Assembly (NCBI GenBank): GCA_963669155.1
Contig: OZ022581.1
Location: forward strand, 19,968,197-20,032,196
From: Arbacia lixula
Lineage: Eukaryota > Echinodermata > Echinoidea > Arbacioida > Arbaciidae
Direction: 5' to 3'
DNA length: 64,000 nucleotides
Shown: piece after piece, positions 35,580 to 47,392 of the stretch
Layout of the letters: every line of letters starts with the position of its first letter
How positions within the stretch are numbered: the stretch's first letter is position 1
The notes under the pieces: model-generated
Told to the model about the DNA's origin: nothing
Database searches by the model: none
What the model saw: the letters and a program-made list of their open reading frames with translations, nothing else
Program-made: the position numbers and the translations under genes

Positions 35580-35646
35580 AGAGAGAATTAAGGAAAATGG
35601 AGAGAGAAGAGAGATAGAGAGGGAAAAGAGGGAGATATATATATAT

Positions 35647-35677
<31 letters not shown>

Positions 35678-35698
35678 GACAGAGACAGACAGACAGAC

Positions 35699-35749
<51 letters not shown>

Positions 35750-35768
35750 AAGAGAAGAGAGAAAGGGG
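35580..35768 (+). repeat. (GA)n / (GACA)n microsatellite
   Basis: Includes a TATATATATA block, GACA repeats (35660-35700) and pure GA (35702-35746). Frames across it are low complexity only. Confidence 0.95.
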
Positions 35769-36085
35769 GAATGGGAGAAGTGAAATTGTTTTTAAATATA
35801 CATACACACCTGTACATCTATTATACCCAGGGGGCAATACAGGTTTACCTTACGTGGACTGTTCTAAAAGGTTGATTGGTATAATGTGTTTGGGAGACCT
35901 GTCTGCATATTTTCTAGGTGGACTTCTTTTGCATTATGCTCCTGGAAAGAAATGGCAACAACGATCGAGCTAGCCCTCTGTAGGATTCACTCTTGAGTCC
36001 CCGACTGCTTCTAGAATGCATTAGCGACTATCTAATCTACATTTTGGAGTCCCCAAACGATGTTTTCATTCTAACTCACAATTAA

Positions 36086-36772
36086 ACCAGGGATGTGTTA
36101 TGAAAGGATATGAAACAACTTTCTTTCTTCGAACCCATGCATGTGCTTTTCAGGTGTTTTAATAATAGCGAACAGGATTGCGTAGCAACGGTTTCTCAAA
36201 TAGAACAAAAAAAAATGTAGAGTCTTATTTCGCTTGTCCAGTTCTGTTGGATTGCATCAATACTTTTGTGAGGAAAAGAGATATCAGCGAACAAAATTAA
36301 ACAGTTTTTCCTACTGAAATATCTTAGTTGCACGCAAATGCACGCCAACTCTGTTAATGAAAATAAACAGCTTAAGATATAATTTTGATAATCATTGAAT
36401 CCCACATTTGCGGAAATCTGCGGAAAGTGAAGAAATGTGTTAATTGTATAAGTAAGAATGTTATCTTATATCTCCGTTTGTGCATCATTCAACAATCATC
36501 TAGAAAAAAAACGAGTACAGGATCTTTAGTGGTGTTGCCCGTAACTTTCTTGAAAATTGTACAAAAGTGTGATAAGAAACATAGCTTCCAGAGAGAAAAC
36601 AGTGAATTAAAGATGTTGCTTTCCAAGTTGACAGCAGCTAAATGTCGGTGGCGCGCATGGGACATCAAAGCATTGTAGTGATTGTGGAATGCTTTTGACA
36701 TTCATTAGCACGCTATATCCATACAGATGTTTGAATTATTATGCTCGAGTTGTCCCTCCTTCCTAACACATC
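36086..36772. mobile_element. Foldback element, AGGGATGTGTTA family, second copy
   Basis: Left end AGGGATGTGTTATGAAAGGA, right end CCTTCCTAACACATCCCT. The left part (GAAACAACTTTCTTTCTTCG then AACCCATG) matches the inverse of 31560-31605 and the right part matches the inverse of 30925-30990, so it is the same family in the opposite orientation. About 687 bp, no transposase. Confidence 0.75.
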
Positions 36773-37019
36773 CCTGATTAATCCAAGTTTCTGGCAGTAT
36801 TAAATGGCCACATGACATGCATGTGTAGTGTTGTCAATTCCAAAGCCAGTTCACAGAAATTGGTATATTGGTTATTAAACGGTTTCTTTAACCCTCTGGA
36901 TACCCTCTATTGATAAACACAGTGTATCGCCCCTGGACCCGAGAGACCTAGGACTGTCCCATAGAGAAGACACGAGGCTGGTTATCTCGCTCCAAGGGGG
37001 AAGTCACAAGGCGGGGCGA

Positions 37020-37510
37020 GCTACTGGCAGGGATTCAACCAGAGGCTAACGGAATGCGCATGACCGGGGAAGGGGGATGAGGGGGCGGGGGGGGGGGGGC
37101 GTTGGAGGGAGGGTTGTACAAAATCAAAACATACATCAGATCGATGTAGAATGGAGGGGGGGGGGGGCACACCGAGTTACTGCCCTGGCAGGGATTAACC
37201 TGAGGCTAATTGAATGCGCGTGACCGGGGGAAGGGGGAGGGGTTGGGGTGGGGGAGGAGTACGTGAGTTAGAACACCGGTACCAAAAATAAATCGAAGTG
37301 AAAAGCGGGGGGGGGGGGGGAGGATTTTCCCTCAGGCTGACGGAATGCGCATGACTGGAGGAAGGGGAAGGGAGGGGGAAGTGGGGAAAGTGTGCGCCAG
37401 GATAAGGGGTGGGGGGGGGGGGGGGGGCGAACTACTGGCAGAGCTTCAACGCGCGTGGCAGGGGAAGGGGGAGTCTAGGTGTGTGTGTGTGGGGGGGGGG
37501 GGGGGGCGGG
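37020..37510 (+). repeat. G-rich minisatellite, ~120-bp units
   Basis: Units hold CTACTGGCAGGGATT, AGGCTAACGGAATGCGCATGA, CCGGGGGAAGGGGGAGG and then a G-run of 10-17. Starts lie near 37020, 37165, 37325 and 37433. A GGTACCAAAAATAA segment follows units at 37280 and 37522. Strong G-quadruplex potential on the plus strand; unit lengths may be affected by collapsed G-runs. Confidence 0.85.
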
Positions 37511-37799
37511 TACTTATTCCGGTACCAAAAATAAGTTCAAAGTAAAATTGGGACAGGGAAGTGGGCAGGTACTGTGTGATTATAGAGCGGTCCGGGCGTG
37601 AGTCACCCGGGTTGTCTAATCCAGAAGATTTCGGCTCGACCTGGGTTGCCCTGGGAGACCAGAGAGAAGGAGAGGGAGATAGGAGCTATGTCAAGGTGTG
37701 CGAAACCACCTCCAGAAATTTCTTCTTCTTTCAAATTAAGATGGATGTGATATCGTTATGAAGGGATGAATAGGACGAACCATAGACATGGATGTGAAT

Positions 37800-38060
37800 C
37801 ATCCATATAGCTCCTGTACTATGAAAATGAATATGAATATGATTACGATTACATTTATGGTTATAAACACGAAGAAGCATGTATGGATATGAATGAAATA
37901 CGTTCATGATTATGAATATGTATACAACTATGGATATGTATATTAATATGAATATGAGTTAGTATTTGTATGTGTGTGAATATATAATATATATTTAAAT
38001 ATGTGTCTCTGTTTCTGTGGATGTGAGTGTACATATGTATGGTTATGCGAGTCCATGTAT
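37800..38060 (+). repeat. Degenerate (TATGAA)n hexamer-rich tract
   Basis: ATGAATATGAATATGATTAC-type motifs spaced by six bases over 260 bp, decaying at the edges. Confidence 0.8.
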
Positions 38061-38800
38061 GTCTATTTGAGTGCATTTGCAAAAATAAGTAGATACGCAA
38101 GCCCACATGTCATTCATCGGTCTAAAACCACACAGAGTTGAATAGTGCAGATGACGACATCAAAGGGAAGCTATGAAAACGAGGGGTAGTCCCCCATATT
38201 ATTCACGATCTCTAAAGGTTAAAAAACAACAACAACGCCAATGCCCGTATTCAGAACAGAGATGTAACGTAAGCAGTGTACATAACCTGGATTAACTTTA
38301 TGGGACGCAACATAAAACAACAAGAAACATTGTTATTGATTCAATGTCATTGGGTTTGTCCTCGGAATCTCTGTGGTATATTGAGTTTTTCCACATGATA
38401 ATTACAGCGAAAACTTGAAATCACACACTGTTGTGAACGTGGTCATGCTGTGAGTAAAATAAAATATTGAAGGTATACATAACGTATTTTCGATGAAATC
38501 AATGTGTCTTTCTAAATTTCACAAAATTTCTCGAGGAAGTGAAGCCGCCCCCATCATTCAAACTGCCCTGGGAACGCCCCCATCTAAAATGTCAGCCCTG
38601 CAGGGAAGCAGGTACGTAGGAGATAAACACAAACGGCGCGCTGAGGGAAAGGTGTAGGGTACTAAGGGAAGGATACAGGGGGAGCTTGGATTAGTTAATC
38701 TACGAGTACCGAGTAGGCCTACCTGCCTGACCCTATAATCATAACCCCTTACCCTGAGGGCTTCACCTTAAGTGTATGTGTAGGATGGGGGAAAACTTCC

Positions 38801-39000
38801 NNNNNNNNNNNNNNNNNNNNNNNNNNNNNNNNNNNNNNNNNNNNNNNNNNNNNNNNNNNNNNNNNNNNNNNNNNNNNNNNNNNNNNNNNNNNNNNNNNNN
38901 NNNNNNNNNNNNNNNNNNNNNNNNNNNNNNNNNNNNNNNNNNNNNNNNNNNNNNNNNNNNNNNNNNNNNNNNNNNNNNNNNNNNNNNNNNNNNNNNNNNN
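38801..39000. other. Assembly gap, 200 N
   Basis: Exactly 200 undetermined bases, a standard placeholder. True size unknown, so spacing across it is unreliable. Confidence 1.
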
Positions 39001-39409
39001 AGTGTATAGTGCGTGTGCAGCGTGTGTGCCTTGCATTACATGTGACTGAGCTAGCTGCTCGCTTTGTATGTATGATACATGTTACACGAACCGATTATGT
39101 GCACAGTGCACACGCCAGATGCAGCGCACTAGAATAATTCTTTTGATGCAATTCAGCATAATTCTACCATAATTTTGGGGAATTGTTGACACCCAAAATC
39201 TAGCATAATTTAGAAATCAATTTTGTTGTAGAATTTAGAAACACAAGCCTTCAAAGGGGACCTTTGCTATACACACGTTGTCTTTGCCATTTAGCTTTAC
39301 TTATTAAGTCATAATGATGAAAATAATAGTAAAATAATAATGATAACAATTATAATGATAATTATCATGATGATGATATTAATCCTCATCATCATTGTAA
39401 TCGTGTTTG

Positions 39410-40050
39410 TTGGTATTAGCCGCATTCACACGGTGAAAGCCAATTCAGACGGTAAAATAGAGAAAATCTTACAAGTATTTTGTGGTTATCTTGTGGTTTG
39501 TCTTCACTTAGCAAAATAGCATAACTTTTCATCAAAGAGGTTTTGGGTGAAATAATTTGGCAGGATTGTTTCTCACCTTGTTGACCAACTTTTCAAAAAG
39601 TCACAAGGGTAATTTGGGGTTTCTGTCATATGAATTTTTGATGAATTCCATTTCTGGTGCATAACTTATGTCCTTTCATTTTTTATCATCCATCTCTTGA
39701 TGCACCTACACCTATCCCGACATTTAACCCATTTAACCCGTTTAAAAAATACTCCTCCCTCTGGAGTTTGAAACTTTTAAAATCCCTTTATTTTTGTCAA
39801 AAAATACAACTGGATATTTTGACAAAGATGTAGCATGACCTATTATGTAAACATTGGAAGTCATTTCCGTGTCATGATTGAGTGAATACACTTTAAAAAT
39901 CGCAGAAAATAAAGAAATGCCAAAATGAACTGTTAAAACGGCATAAACAATTACCCTTGTGACTTTTGAAAAATTTACATTTTTTGCCTTTAAAATTTGC
40001 CCACTCATGCATGACTAATTGGATTAATGTCATTTTCACACAGAGGTTAG
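39410..40050. mobile_element. Probable decayed foldback element
   Basis: 39590-39620 (TTTCAAAAAGTCACAAGGGT) is the inverse of 39950-39972. Outer segments (CATTCACACGGTGAAAG at 39424; TCATTTTCACACAGAGG at 40028) are loosely inverted too. No coding capacity. Ends are uncertain. Confidence 0.4.
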
Positions 40051-40396
40051 TCCGCTAAGCAGGAGGCCTTGTCTTCCTAAACTTTTTAATGGAAAAAATA
40101 TACTTGAGTGTGTCCCTTACATAGCGTCCCTTTCACAGCGTGAATTGATTTTTGGATTCTAGCATGGCTCATAATAATAAGTTGAAAACATCAAAGATCT
40201 CTTCCTGTTCAAGCATAATGAGAAAGAAGAACATGATGGCGAACAGCCGTCTACCTCAAGCCAAATGGTACCCAAACTACCCCTGGTTCCATTACGAACC
40301 CTCCCTGCAAAATATGTGTCAGTCCATTCAGTACTCGTATGCCACGGTGTGTAGATCTCGTCGAAACTGTGACTGTCCATTTTAAGGCGTAGTACA

Positions 40397-40525
<129 letters not shown>

Positions 40526-40839
40526 TATGTGTGTGTGTGCGTGCCCGCTTGTGTGTGTTATTTTACCTCATTAAGTATGCATCAGATTGCACGATTTCAA
40601 GTTCAAAATTGCAAAAGCTCCCTACCGTGGGAGGGGGGGCACTCACATACATTGGTGGTACCCCTCCCACAGCCTCCCCCCGGCTCGGTCGCTTCGCTCC
40701 CTCGCTCGGGCGCTTTCGCGCCCTCTCGAGCGTTGGCGGCCCAGTCATCCCCCCTAGGTGTACGAACCTGTCTACGCCACTGCTGAAGTGTGTATGTGAT
40801 AGATCAACATATAGCCCGTAAATACTGCGTTGGGCAGTT

Positions 40840-41118
40840 GCTCTTGCGGGCAGGTGGATGTAGTCATTGCAATGTTTAATTTGTGCATAAATTCTGCTTA
40901 TCAACCTGCTAATTTCTACCTTTGATGATGTCACAGGGGGAATCTTGAGTTGGAGGATATTTTGGAGGTGGGGCTTATCAGAGCTGAGAAAAAACAAAGA
41001 AAAATTATTTTAAAATATGGGACACATATTTCCTTTGAACACTTAGTGATTTTGTTATGTACATATAAAGTTGCATCAACAGAAGTCAACATATATTTTG
41101 ATGACAGGGGCCCTTTAA
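40840..41118. mobile_element. TTAA foldback element, right half only (copy C)
   Basis: Starts at a GGGCAGGTGGATGTAGTCATT segment and matches the right arm of copy B up to the terminal CAGGGGCCCT plus TTAA (41115-41118). The left arm is absent. Confidence 0.85.
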
Positions 41119-41319
41119 ACTATAATCCTAATCTCAATATCAACCGTAACCCTGAGATATTAGCTGGAGCACGCACATAAGCCCGAAATGGAAATATTCC
41201 GAAATGATAATGTGGTCAAAAATACTCATTTTGTCCCAGTCTCGTTTACAATTACGCAATATACCATTTGCGTTACATTATGCGAATGTTATTCACGTTG
41301 TTCTAACAATAAAGTTACT

Positions 41320-41480
41320 AATGGTAGCCCTAAAGCTTGTCCGAGGTTTGTCCTTGTAGCAACCACTGTCTGATATATACAGAGTGCGTTCCACCTTCTT
41401 GCAACTGAACAACAACAAACAACAACAGGTGAATACAATGACTCGCTACTACACAGTTAGGGTGAAAGTCGTGAATACAT
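41320..41480. repeat. Dispersed repeat shared with 16222-16430
   Basis: See 16222-16430. Here the unit holds AAAGCTTGTCCGAGGTTTGT and ACAACAGGTGAATACAATGA. Confidence 0.55.
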
Positions 41481-42432
41481 TACGAAAATGGTCTATTATA
41501 AAATTATGACCATGATAACGTGATCACGAAATTAAAACAGAATGGGACCTGGAACAATAACACAGTTGCTGCCGGAATCCGGTGTGAAAGGACACTCGGT
41601 CAGTAGTGTTCTCGTGCTTTTCGCTTTCATTGTAACAAGAATAAACTATTTTAAAACGAAAGTCAACGTAACCAATATAATAGAACAATAAATCATTCTA
41701 CATCGCGTAACAGGTTTGTCCTGAATACGGAAATCGGATCAATAAACTACACAAGATTGGTATTAAGAAGTGTCACGTCAAGGGATGATGGGAAGGTGTT
41801 AAGAAGATGCTGACTACGCAAGTCAGACACACTAATCCCATACATTAATGGGATAGTTACCCTGAAATTTAGTTGGTTTCAATAAAGGTAGACACATAAA
41901 AGAAACATATTAGTGAAGGTTCTTATGATGTCACGTGTGAGGTGCTCTCCCATAATTATATTGTTTTAAAGTGTTTTTGGGGGAAACGTGCATTTACTCC
42001 AAAAGATATGCATCCTTTAAATACCAGTGCATTTCATACATCATGAGCAATACGCTTTTACACACATCCCTTTATGAAAACACATAATTCCGTCGTCAAA
42101 ACAGACAAACAGGAATTTATGTAATTATTCTGCACACAACATATGTAAGAAGACTAATCACATACAGCAACAATGCATCTGGTACACAAAGGGTCAAGCA
42201 CTTTCAATCAAGCAAGTGTCAGGTGATTGGAACGAACGGCTAAAACAATACAAAGTTGCTTGTACAATCACTGACAATAGGGCATTAAGCACAAAATCTG
42301 CCCATCGCATAATTCATTGTCAATGGTCAATCTTGGCTTCCAATACGTCAAGCTGCCAAAACAAACGTGTTTGCACACAGCTTCAAGTTTCTTTCACGTC
42401 GAATTGTTTATACACTATTCTGTTGATGCATG

Positions 42433-42693
42433 TTAAAGGGAATATACTGTACTGGGGAGACAAAAAAAGCCTTCAAAAGGTGATCGTGAGCAATCTTCTT
42501 GCCAATAGTTTTACATTCATGTATCGTCCATTTTAGAAACTTGCTGAAAGTTATTTTCCCTTAAATTATTCACATTTGAAGTAATTAGTCAAAATTTGTG
42601 AAATCCTCAAAATATTCGGGCCGAACATTTTGAGGATTTTTTATTTCATCACTAATCACTCCTAATCTCCCCAGTACAGTATATGCCCTTTAA
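42433..42693. mobile_element. TTAA-flanked MITE, 261 bp
   Basis: TTAA at both ends (42433-42436, 42690-42693). TIR AGGGAATATACTGTACTGGG at the left and its inverse CCCAGTACAGTATATGCCCT at the right. A central hairpin (ATCCTCAAAAT / ATTTTGAGGAT, 42602-42637) adds a second stem. piggyBac-like target choice, no transposase. Confidence 0.87.
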
Positions 42694-42960
42694 GTATGTA
42701 CATCACAAAGTCACTAGCTGTTTGATGTCAGTATGCTTCATATATTTTTTGAATAATGTCAAGCCCCTTCAAGGCCCCGTCCCCAAACAATTATCCAGAG
42801 CAAGATGCCTCATGTGACGTCATCAAAGTTAGAAATAAGCTGAAAAGTAGACCAGTTTCTGTGCATAACTATTTACTACCCACAATTATTGCTCATAAAG
42901 TAACCCCATTTTTGGTATACAATGCAAACTTATGTTCTTCTTTGTCCATTAAACGCAATC
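42694..42960. mobile_element. Diverged left half of the long-arm TTAA foldback family
   Basis: GTACATCACAAAGTCACTAG, AAGCCCCTTCAAGGCCCCGT and GTGACGTCATCAAAGTTAGA align in order with the left arm of copy B, but with many differences. It directly follows the TTAA of the 261 bp MITE. Confidence 0.62.
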
Positions 42961-43178
42961 GACTGTTTTCATGGTTTTATCCGCGTGTAAAAGTAGGATA
43001 GACCTTTACAAAAGTCATGAAACTCGCTGTATACACGGATGATACTATGTGTACACGCTCACGCTCAAAGCTTCGCAAACCTTTTCAGGAAAAGTGAAAA
43101 AAGGGCTTTATTTACGTTTGATACACCCAGCTTAGTAACGACCATACCTTATACCGTATTACACATGTCAGTGTGTGA

Positions 43179-43573
43179 TGCGTTGGCCAGCGGGTATTAG
43201 CGAGCTTTCGTTTTGAGGACGGACGGGCTCCAGTACGGTAATCCGACACCAAGATCGATCTGCGCATGTGCCACCGCCCGCACTGGAATCCGCGCGGGGA
43301 ATCGAGAACGTGAATTCTGAGATTTCTCGTCCTCGACGAGTAGAGGACAGCAGCCAATCAGCGCCCGTACAGATGATGTCATTGCAAATCGCACGTGCGC
43401 CCGGGTCGGGGGGTGTCAGGGGGTCAGATGACGTCCCACGCACCGCCGTTCTCGTTCTCTGTCTTATTTTGCGAAAGCGCCTGTGACTCCCGCGGACGGA
43501 CGGCTTAACAGATTGCTCTTTTCCGTCCGCGGGGCTATAACGAAAGCTCCCTATTGCTCGCATCCCAACGCAT
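43179..43573. mobile_element. GC-rich foldback element
   Basis: Left: TGCGTTGG, then TAGCGAGCTTTCGTT and GGACGGACGG. Right: the inverse GGACGGACGG, AACGAAAGCTCCCTA and CCAACGCA. The interior is CpG-rich and high in GC against an AT-rich neighbourhood. Long frames through it have no protein-like features. Confidence 0.68.
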
Positions 43574-43587
43574 GCACTGCGGTGCAC

Positions 43588-43690
43588 CGGGACGGACTCG
43601 AACCCATGATCTCTCTGGTATATATACACAGAATTTGACCAACTCGGTTTCAAAAGACCAGTTAGTTATTACACCATGGTCGGACATTCC
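43588..43690 (-). repeat. tRNA-like sequence, probably a SINE head
   Basis: On the minus strand an A-box-like TAATAACTAACTGG precedes a B-box-like GGTTCGAGTCC. The T-stem does not pair and no anticodon arm is convincing, so it is not a tRNA gene. Its edge is shared with the repeat at 35190-35330. Confidence 0.4.
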
Positions 43691-44074
43691 ACTGAAGAAA
43701 CACTACTAGACTACTGACTGGGATTCAATAAATACTATTTAGAAAAAAGTAAAACTTTCGGTAACACCATGTGGTTGTATTCTTTCGGATAATTGGCCCA
43801 CTTATGGGGTGAAGAAAGGAAAGGAAAGTGAAAAGTGAAAAAAAGAGAGGTGATTTTTTTTTTATATTTTATAATACTTACACAAGACTATTCTTAGCTT
43901 TAGTTTTCGGTGTTTTAAACCGAAAATAAATGGGATGGAATGGAGGTAGAAGAAGAGGGTGGGTGTTGATGAGAGTTATGAACGAGTCACAAAGTAGTGA
44001 TAAAGAGAAAAGAAAGAAAAGAAAATGAAAAAAAGTATAAAAAAAAAGAATTTTTCGTCAGTTCTGCGACTAAC

Positions 44075-44160
44075 TATAGGTGACTGGGATTTGTTTCCAT
44101 GAAACTGTCTTGGATGATGGATGTAAAGGCATTTTAAAGTGTGGCCGGAACAACAATAGA
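44075..44160 (+). repeat. Second half of the 35190-35330 repeat
   Basis: GTGACTGGGATTTGTTTCCA, TTGGATGATGGATGTAAAGG and a GGAACAACAATAG end match 35250-35330. Confidence 0.7.
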
Positions 44161-44254
44161 AACAGATGCACATGGTGGAATGTTCTTTCACTACCTTCTC
44201 AGAGTTGGATAGCTGTTGCCATATTTGCATGATAATAAATTGAAATGTGGTCGA

Positions 44255-44680
44255 CTATCTAATGAATTCCCATTTTACTCTGTGAGTAGTGAAATTGATC
44301 GTAGGTGATTTTCTACCAGCAATAATCTGCTCATGCGCTAATAGCAAAATGGGCTTGTATAGGTGAAGCATCCCTGGGTGAAGCATGTAACGTGTAAATA
44401 TATAAAAGTGTAATGTCTGGATAGACAATGGTAGAATCAGTTCATGTTCCCCTTTCATGAAATCCGCTTCCGACGTATCCGTGTGTAACCACCTATCCGC
44501 AAAATAAACGCAACATTTGCGGCAATTTTGCAGATGCATTTCTGATATGAACAGGAACCACTCAAATACATGTAATGCATTATTTGCATCCTCTTTGTTC
44601 CGCTTATTTTTCGGATCGAGACCTAGATACTGCAATGTCTTATAAGCTACGTCCGCAAAAGAGCCGTAAGTGTTGCGCAT
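44255..44680 (-). CDS. Unassigned 141-codon open frame
   Basis: ATG at 44680 opens 141 codons to a stop at 44255-44257. The first 90 residues look protein-like: FADVAYKTLQYLGLDPKNKR, a charged linker, then HVFEWFLFISEMHLQNCRKC and DRWLHTDTSEADFMKGEHEL. Codons upstream of the ATG stay open (ending SHARHARAQCT), so it may be an internal exon; a CAG at about 44725 could be an acceptor but lacks a pyrimidine tract. The last 50 residues look less protein-like. No family recognised. It could be chance. Confidence 0.28.
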   Translation of the reverse strand: MRNTYGSFADVAYKTLQYLGLDPKNKRNKEDANNALHVFEWFLFISEMHLQNCRKCCVYFADRWLHTDTSEADFMKGEHELILPLSIQTLHFYIFTRYMLHPGMLHLYKPILLLAHEQIIAGRKSPTINFTTHRVKWEFIR

Positions 44681-45158
44681 CGTACATTGCGCTCTGGCAT
44701 GTCTGGCATGTGATTCTGTAATCGCACCGCTTGTATGGCTTAGCGGAACATGTCACCATCGCGTGTTTGCCCTAGCTAGGGGTGTCGGGAGAGTGTCCAA
44801 AACACCGCAATATCAGGGCTTCTTCGGTGTATATGAACGGTGTTTTTAGAGGCTCCCTGGAAGCTTTCTCACCGGCATGCATTGGTAATAATAGCGGTAT
44901 TATCATGATTATGGTATATGAATGGGGCTTATGAGTTACTATGATCATGGCGTGTGATGATTATAAACAGTTTGGCTTGATTCGCCTTATAACATCTAAA
45001 TTAATTTATTTACCTGATTGTCAACATCATATCAACATAGCACTGTGGTAGGTCAATGGTATCATAGAAATATCTCCATGTTCATATATCTACATCTTAT
45101 AAGAAGTAACAATGAACGCATATCGACCTTTTTTTACATGCCCTTGTCATTTGGTCAG

Positions 45159-45355
45159 GGAGTTTTGAGTATGGAATACAAGTGCGAATGTATCTGTACC
45201 AAACCAAACATATACTTTCGAGGAAGTACCACAACTAAAAAAGGATGTATCGGCCTCCCCATACATCCCTGTCCAAACAAGTCCAAATGTGTTTGCCGAC
45301 AAACAGGCAGTGAGAACGATCCCACTAGTGACGTCATTTTGGAGACAAAGCACAC
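45159..45355 (+). CDS. Candidate internal exon encoding a Cys-rich module
   Basis: A long pyrimidine tract (45128-45150) and TTTGGTCAG| precede the exon and CACAC|GTGAGT follows, both strong. It begins in phase 0 and ends two bases into a codon (197 nt). The peptide GVLSMEYKCECICTKP leads into a segment with seven cysteines (C-x-C-x-C, then GC, HPC, KCVC) and a polar tail ending ETKH. Spacing suggests a small disulfide-bonded extracellular domain. No family is recognised and no flanking exon was found. An antisense frame exists but lacks splice borders. Confidence 0.42.
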
Positions 45356-45823
45356 GTGAGTGTATAGATCACGCGCCCAAGAACTCGGGTAATAAAACGG
45401 ATATCCAGGTACGTATACTTCAAAACCTCGCCGGCCGATTAACTCTTAGTGTGTCATATAAACCTATTATCGATAGGTTTCGTGTGCATTGCTGATGAAA
45501 AATACCCACGTGGCACTTAAAGCAATCTGGGTGTAGTAAGTTGATCATTCGCGTTTTCTTCTCCGACTTTCCCCAATTGATTTTTCTTAAAATGCTATTT
45601 TCATTTAATTTCGATCAGTATTGTTCCACAGCCTGGTTATACGCGCCTGTATATAGGGACATCCGCAGAATAGAAGGTAATTGGCGACTTACATGTTTTG
45701 AGTAGAGCAATTGAGTTTGCGCATGCAGACTACGTCGAAGCATAGGGGAAATGAGCCGCCGTTCAAATGTATATACCCTATCGCGTTACCTTCCCACATA
45801 TTCTTGAATTTGTCAATATAATA

Positions 45824-45829
45824 ATGATG

Positions 45830-45875
<46 letters not shown>

Positions 45876-46200
45876 TAATAACAAAAATAATAATAAAAAA
45901 TTCTTAGAGACGCGTAATACCATTCGAATAGTCTTTATGCGTGTGAAAGTAAAATTGATTGTGTGAGAAATTGAAAATAACTAATGATTATCAAACTGAT
46001 GCGTCTTTAGTGTTGATTTGAATTGATCGAAGTCTGTCAATGATCTAATGCCTTGGGGAGGTTATTCCATAATTTTGGTGCCGCATTTACAAAAGCTCTA
46101 TCACCGAATTGATTTCACATGAATTTCAGAGAGAAGATTTTTTTTATTGAGTATGAAGATTACGACTAGGCTGGTATCGTTTGATACCAGCGTTTATACA
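45824..46200 (-). mobile_element. 5'-truncated LINE 3' end with (ATT)n tail
   Basis: On the minus strand it reads from a coding remnant to an (ATT)n tail (plus-strand AAT repeat, 45829-45872). Plus-strand 46050-46110 (GGGGAGGTTATTCCATAATT, GCTCTATCACCG) matches the complement of the LINE's C-terminal coding region at 60370-60425 (GGGAGGCTATTCCATAAAAC, GAGCGTTCACC). Decayed relative of the LINE at 60178-63676. Confidence 0.75.
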
Positions 46201-47303
46201 ATTATGCTATTAAGTTACATCCTTGGACTGGATTTTTCACTTAAATAAATGACATCTTGGTGTCATATCTTGTATCATAATACAGTATGTTCTTGCACAC
46301 TGTTTCTTGTATACTATATATCTGTGCTATATAGTATTTCTCGGCTTGCCTATATTCTTGAGTTTTGCGATATGCAATTATGCTATAATGTTACATTGAA
46401 ATTGGGCTGGAATTTTTACCAAATGGTATGTAAAAACCTTGTACTGTATGTGTATAATGCTAGGTTCACACTGCCGATCAGATCAAGTCGATCAAGTTCG
46501 ATCAAGCCCGATCACCCATTTTACCCCGACCAATCCCGACTAAATGATTGATCGTCTTTCAACACGATCCCTTCCGGACCGCTATTCGATCGTTTACGAC
46601 CTACACCCGATCATTTACGATTCCTCTAGTTCATCTCCTCGACCAGCACATCGATCTCCACTCGAACATACCGATCTCTTCTCAATCAATACACGATCGA
46701 TACATGGTAAGTACTCGATCTGTACTAGACCGCGTAGACCAACTCGACGTCTACACGATTTCTACACGATTTTAATTCGAGCAGATCGGCATATTCGCAC
46801 AGTGAGCGAAGAATTGGTTGGCGACAGCTATTCATTTCGTTGTAGGCGACAGAGCTACGTAGATGTTTTTGCACATTGACGTAGGGTGTGTATATGGGGG
46901 GGGGGGGGTGCCTTTGATATTGCTCCCCTTGAACGTTTGTAAGATGTACATACCACGAACTCATCATCGACAAGTCGTGTCTGATTTTGGAGTATGAAAT
47001 TTGGAACAAAGTTGAGAGATTTTCATGAAAAAAGGAAATCAACCATATTGACAGACGCTCTTAAAATATTTGCAAGACTCGGGAAATTCTTACCCCTGCC
47101 CCGCCCCCTCCACAATTGTCCATGCTGTAGGCTATATAGAGCCACTATTCATACTAAAAAGGGCGCAAGTTCAGTTCCATACGATCATTTGTATGAACTC
47201 TTATTTCGTAATTATCAATGTTATTACACTTATTATGTAACCGTTATGGGCAATCGTACTTGCAGTAACTGTAGTAAAATTTGTAGTAGACATCATAGTT
47301 GTA

Positions 47304-47384
<81 letters not shown>
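47304..47384 (+). repeat. (GTA)n trinucleotide array
   Basis: About 27 pure TAG units; a short TAGTAGTAGGAGTAGTAG echo lies on the far side of the TACTGG array at 48427-48446. Confidence 0.97.
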
Positions 47385-47385
<1 letters not shown>

Positions 47386-47392
47386 CCCAGGA

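Noticed and set aside
40152-40385. 77-codon plus-strand frame (or a second frame with KHNEKEEHDGEQPSTSSQ)
   Set aside because: One frame has a transposase-linker flavour, but no domain, splice border or repeat context supports it.
43168-43653. 161-codon minus-strand frame
   Set aside because: It spans a GC-rich foldback element, whose scarcity of stop codons follows from composition; no recognisable domain.
43588-43690. tRNA gene on the minus strand
   Set aside because: A- and B-box-like words exist, but the T-stem does not pair, and edges coincide with a dispersed repeat. SINE-like is more likely.
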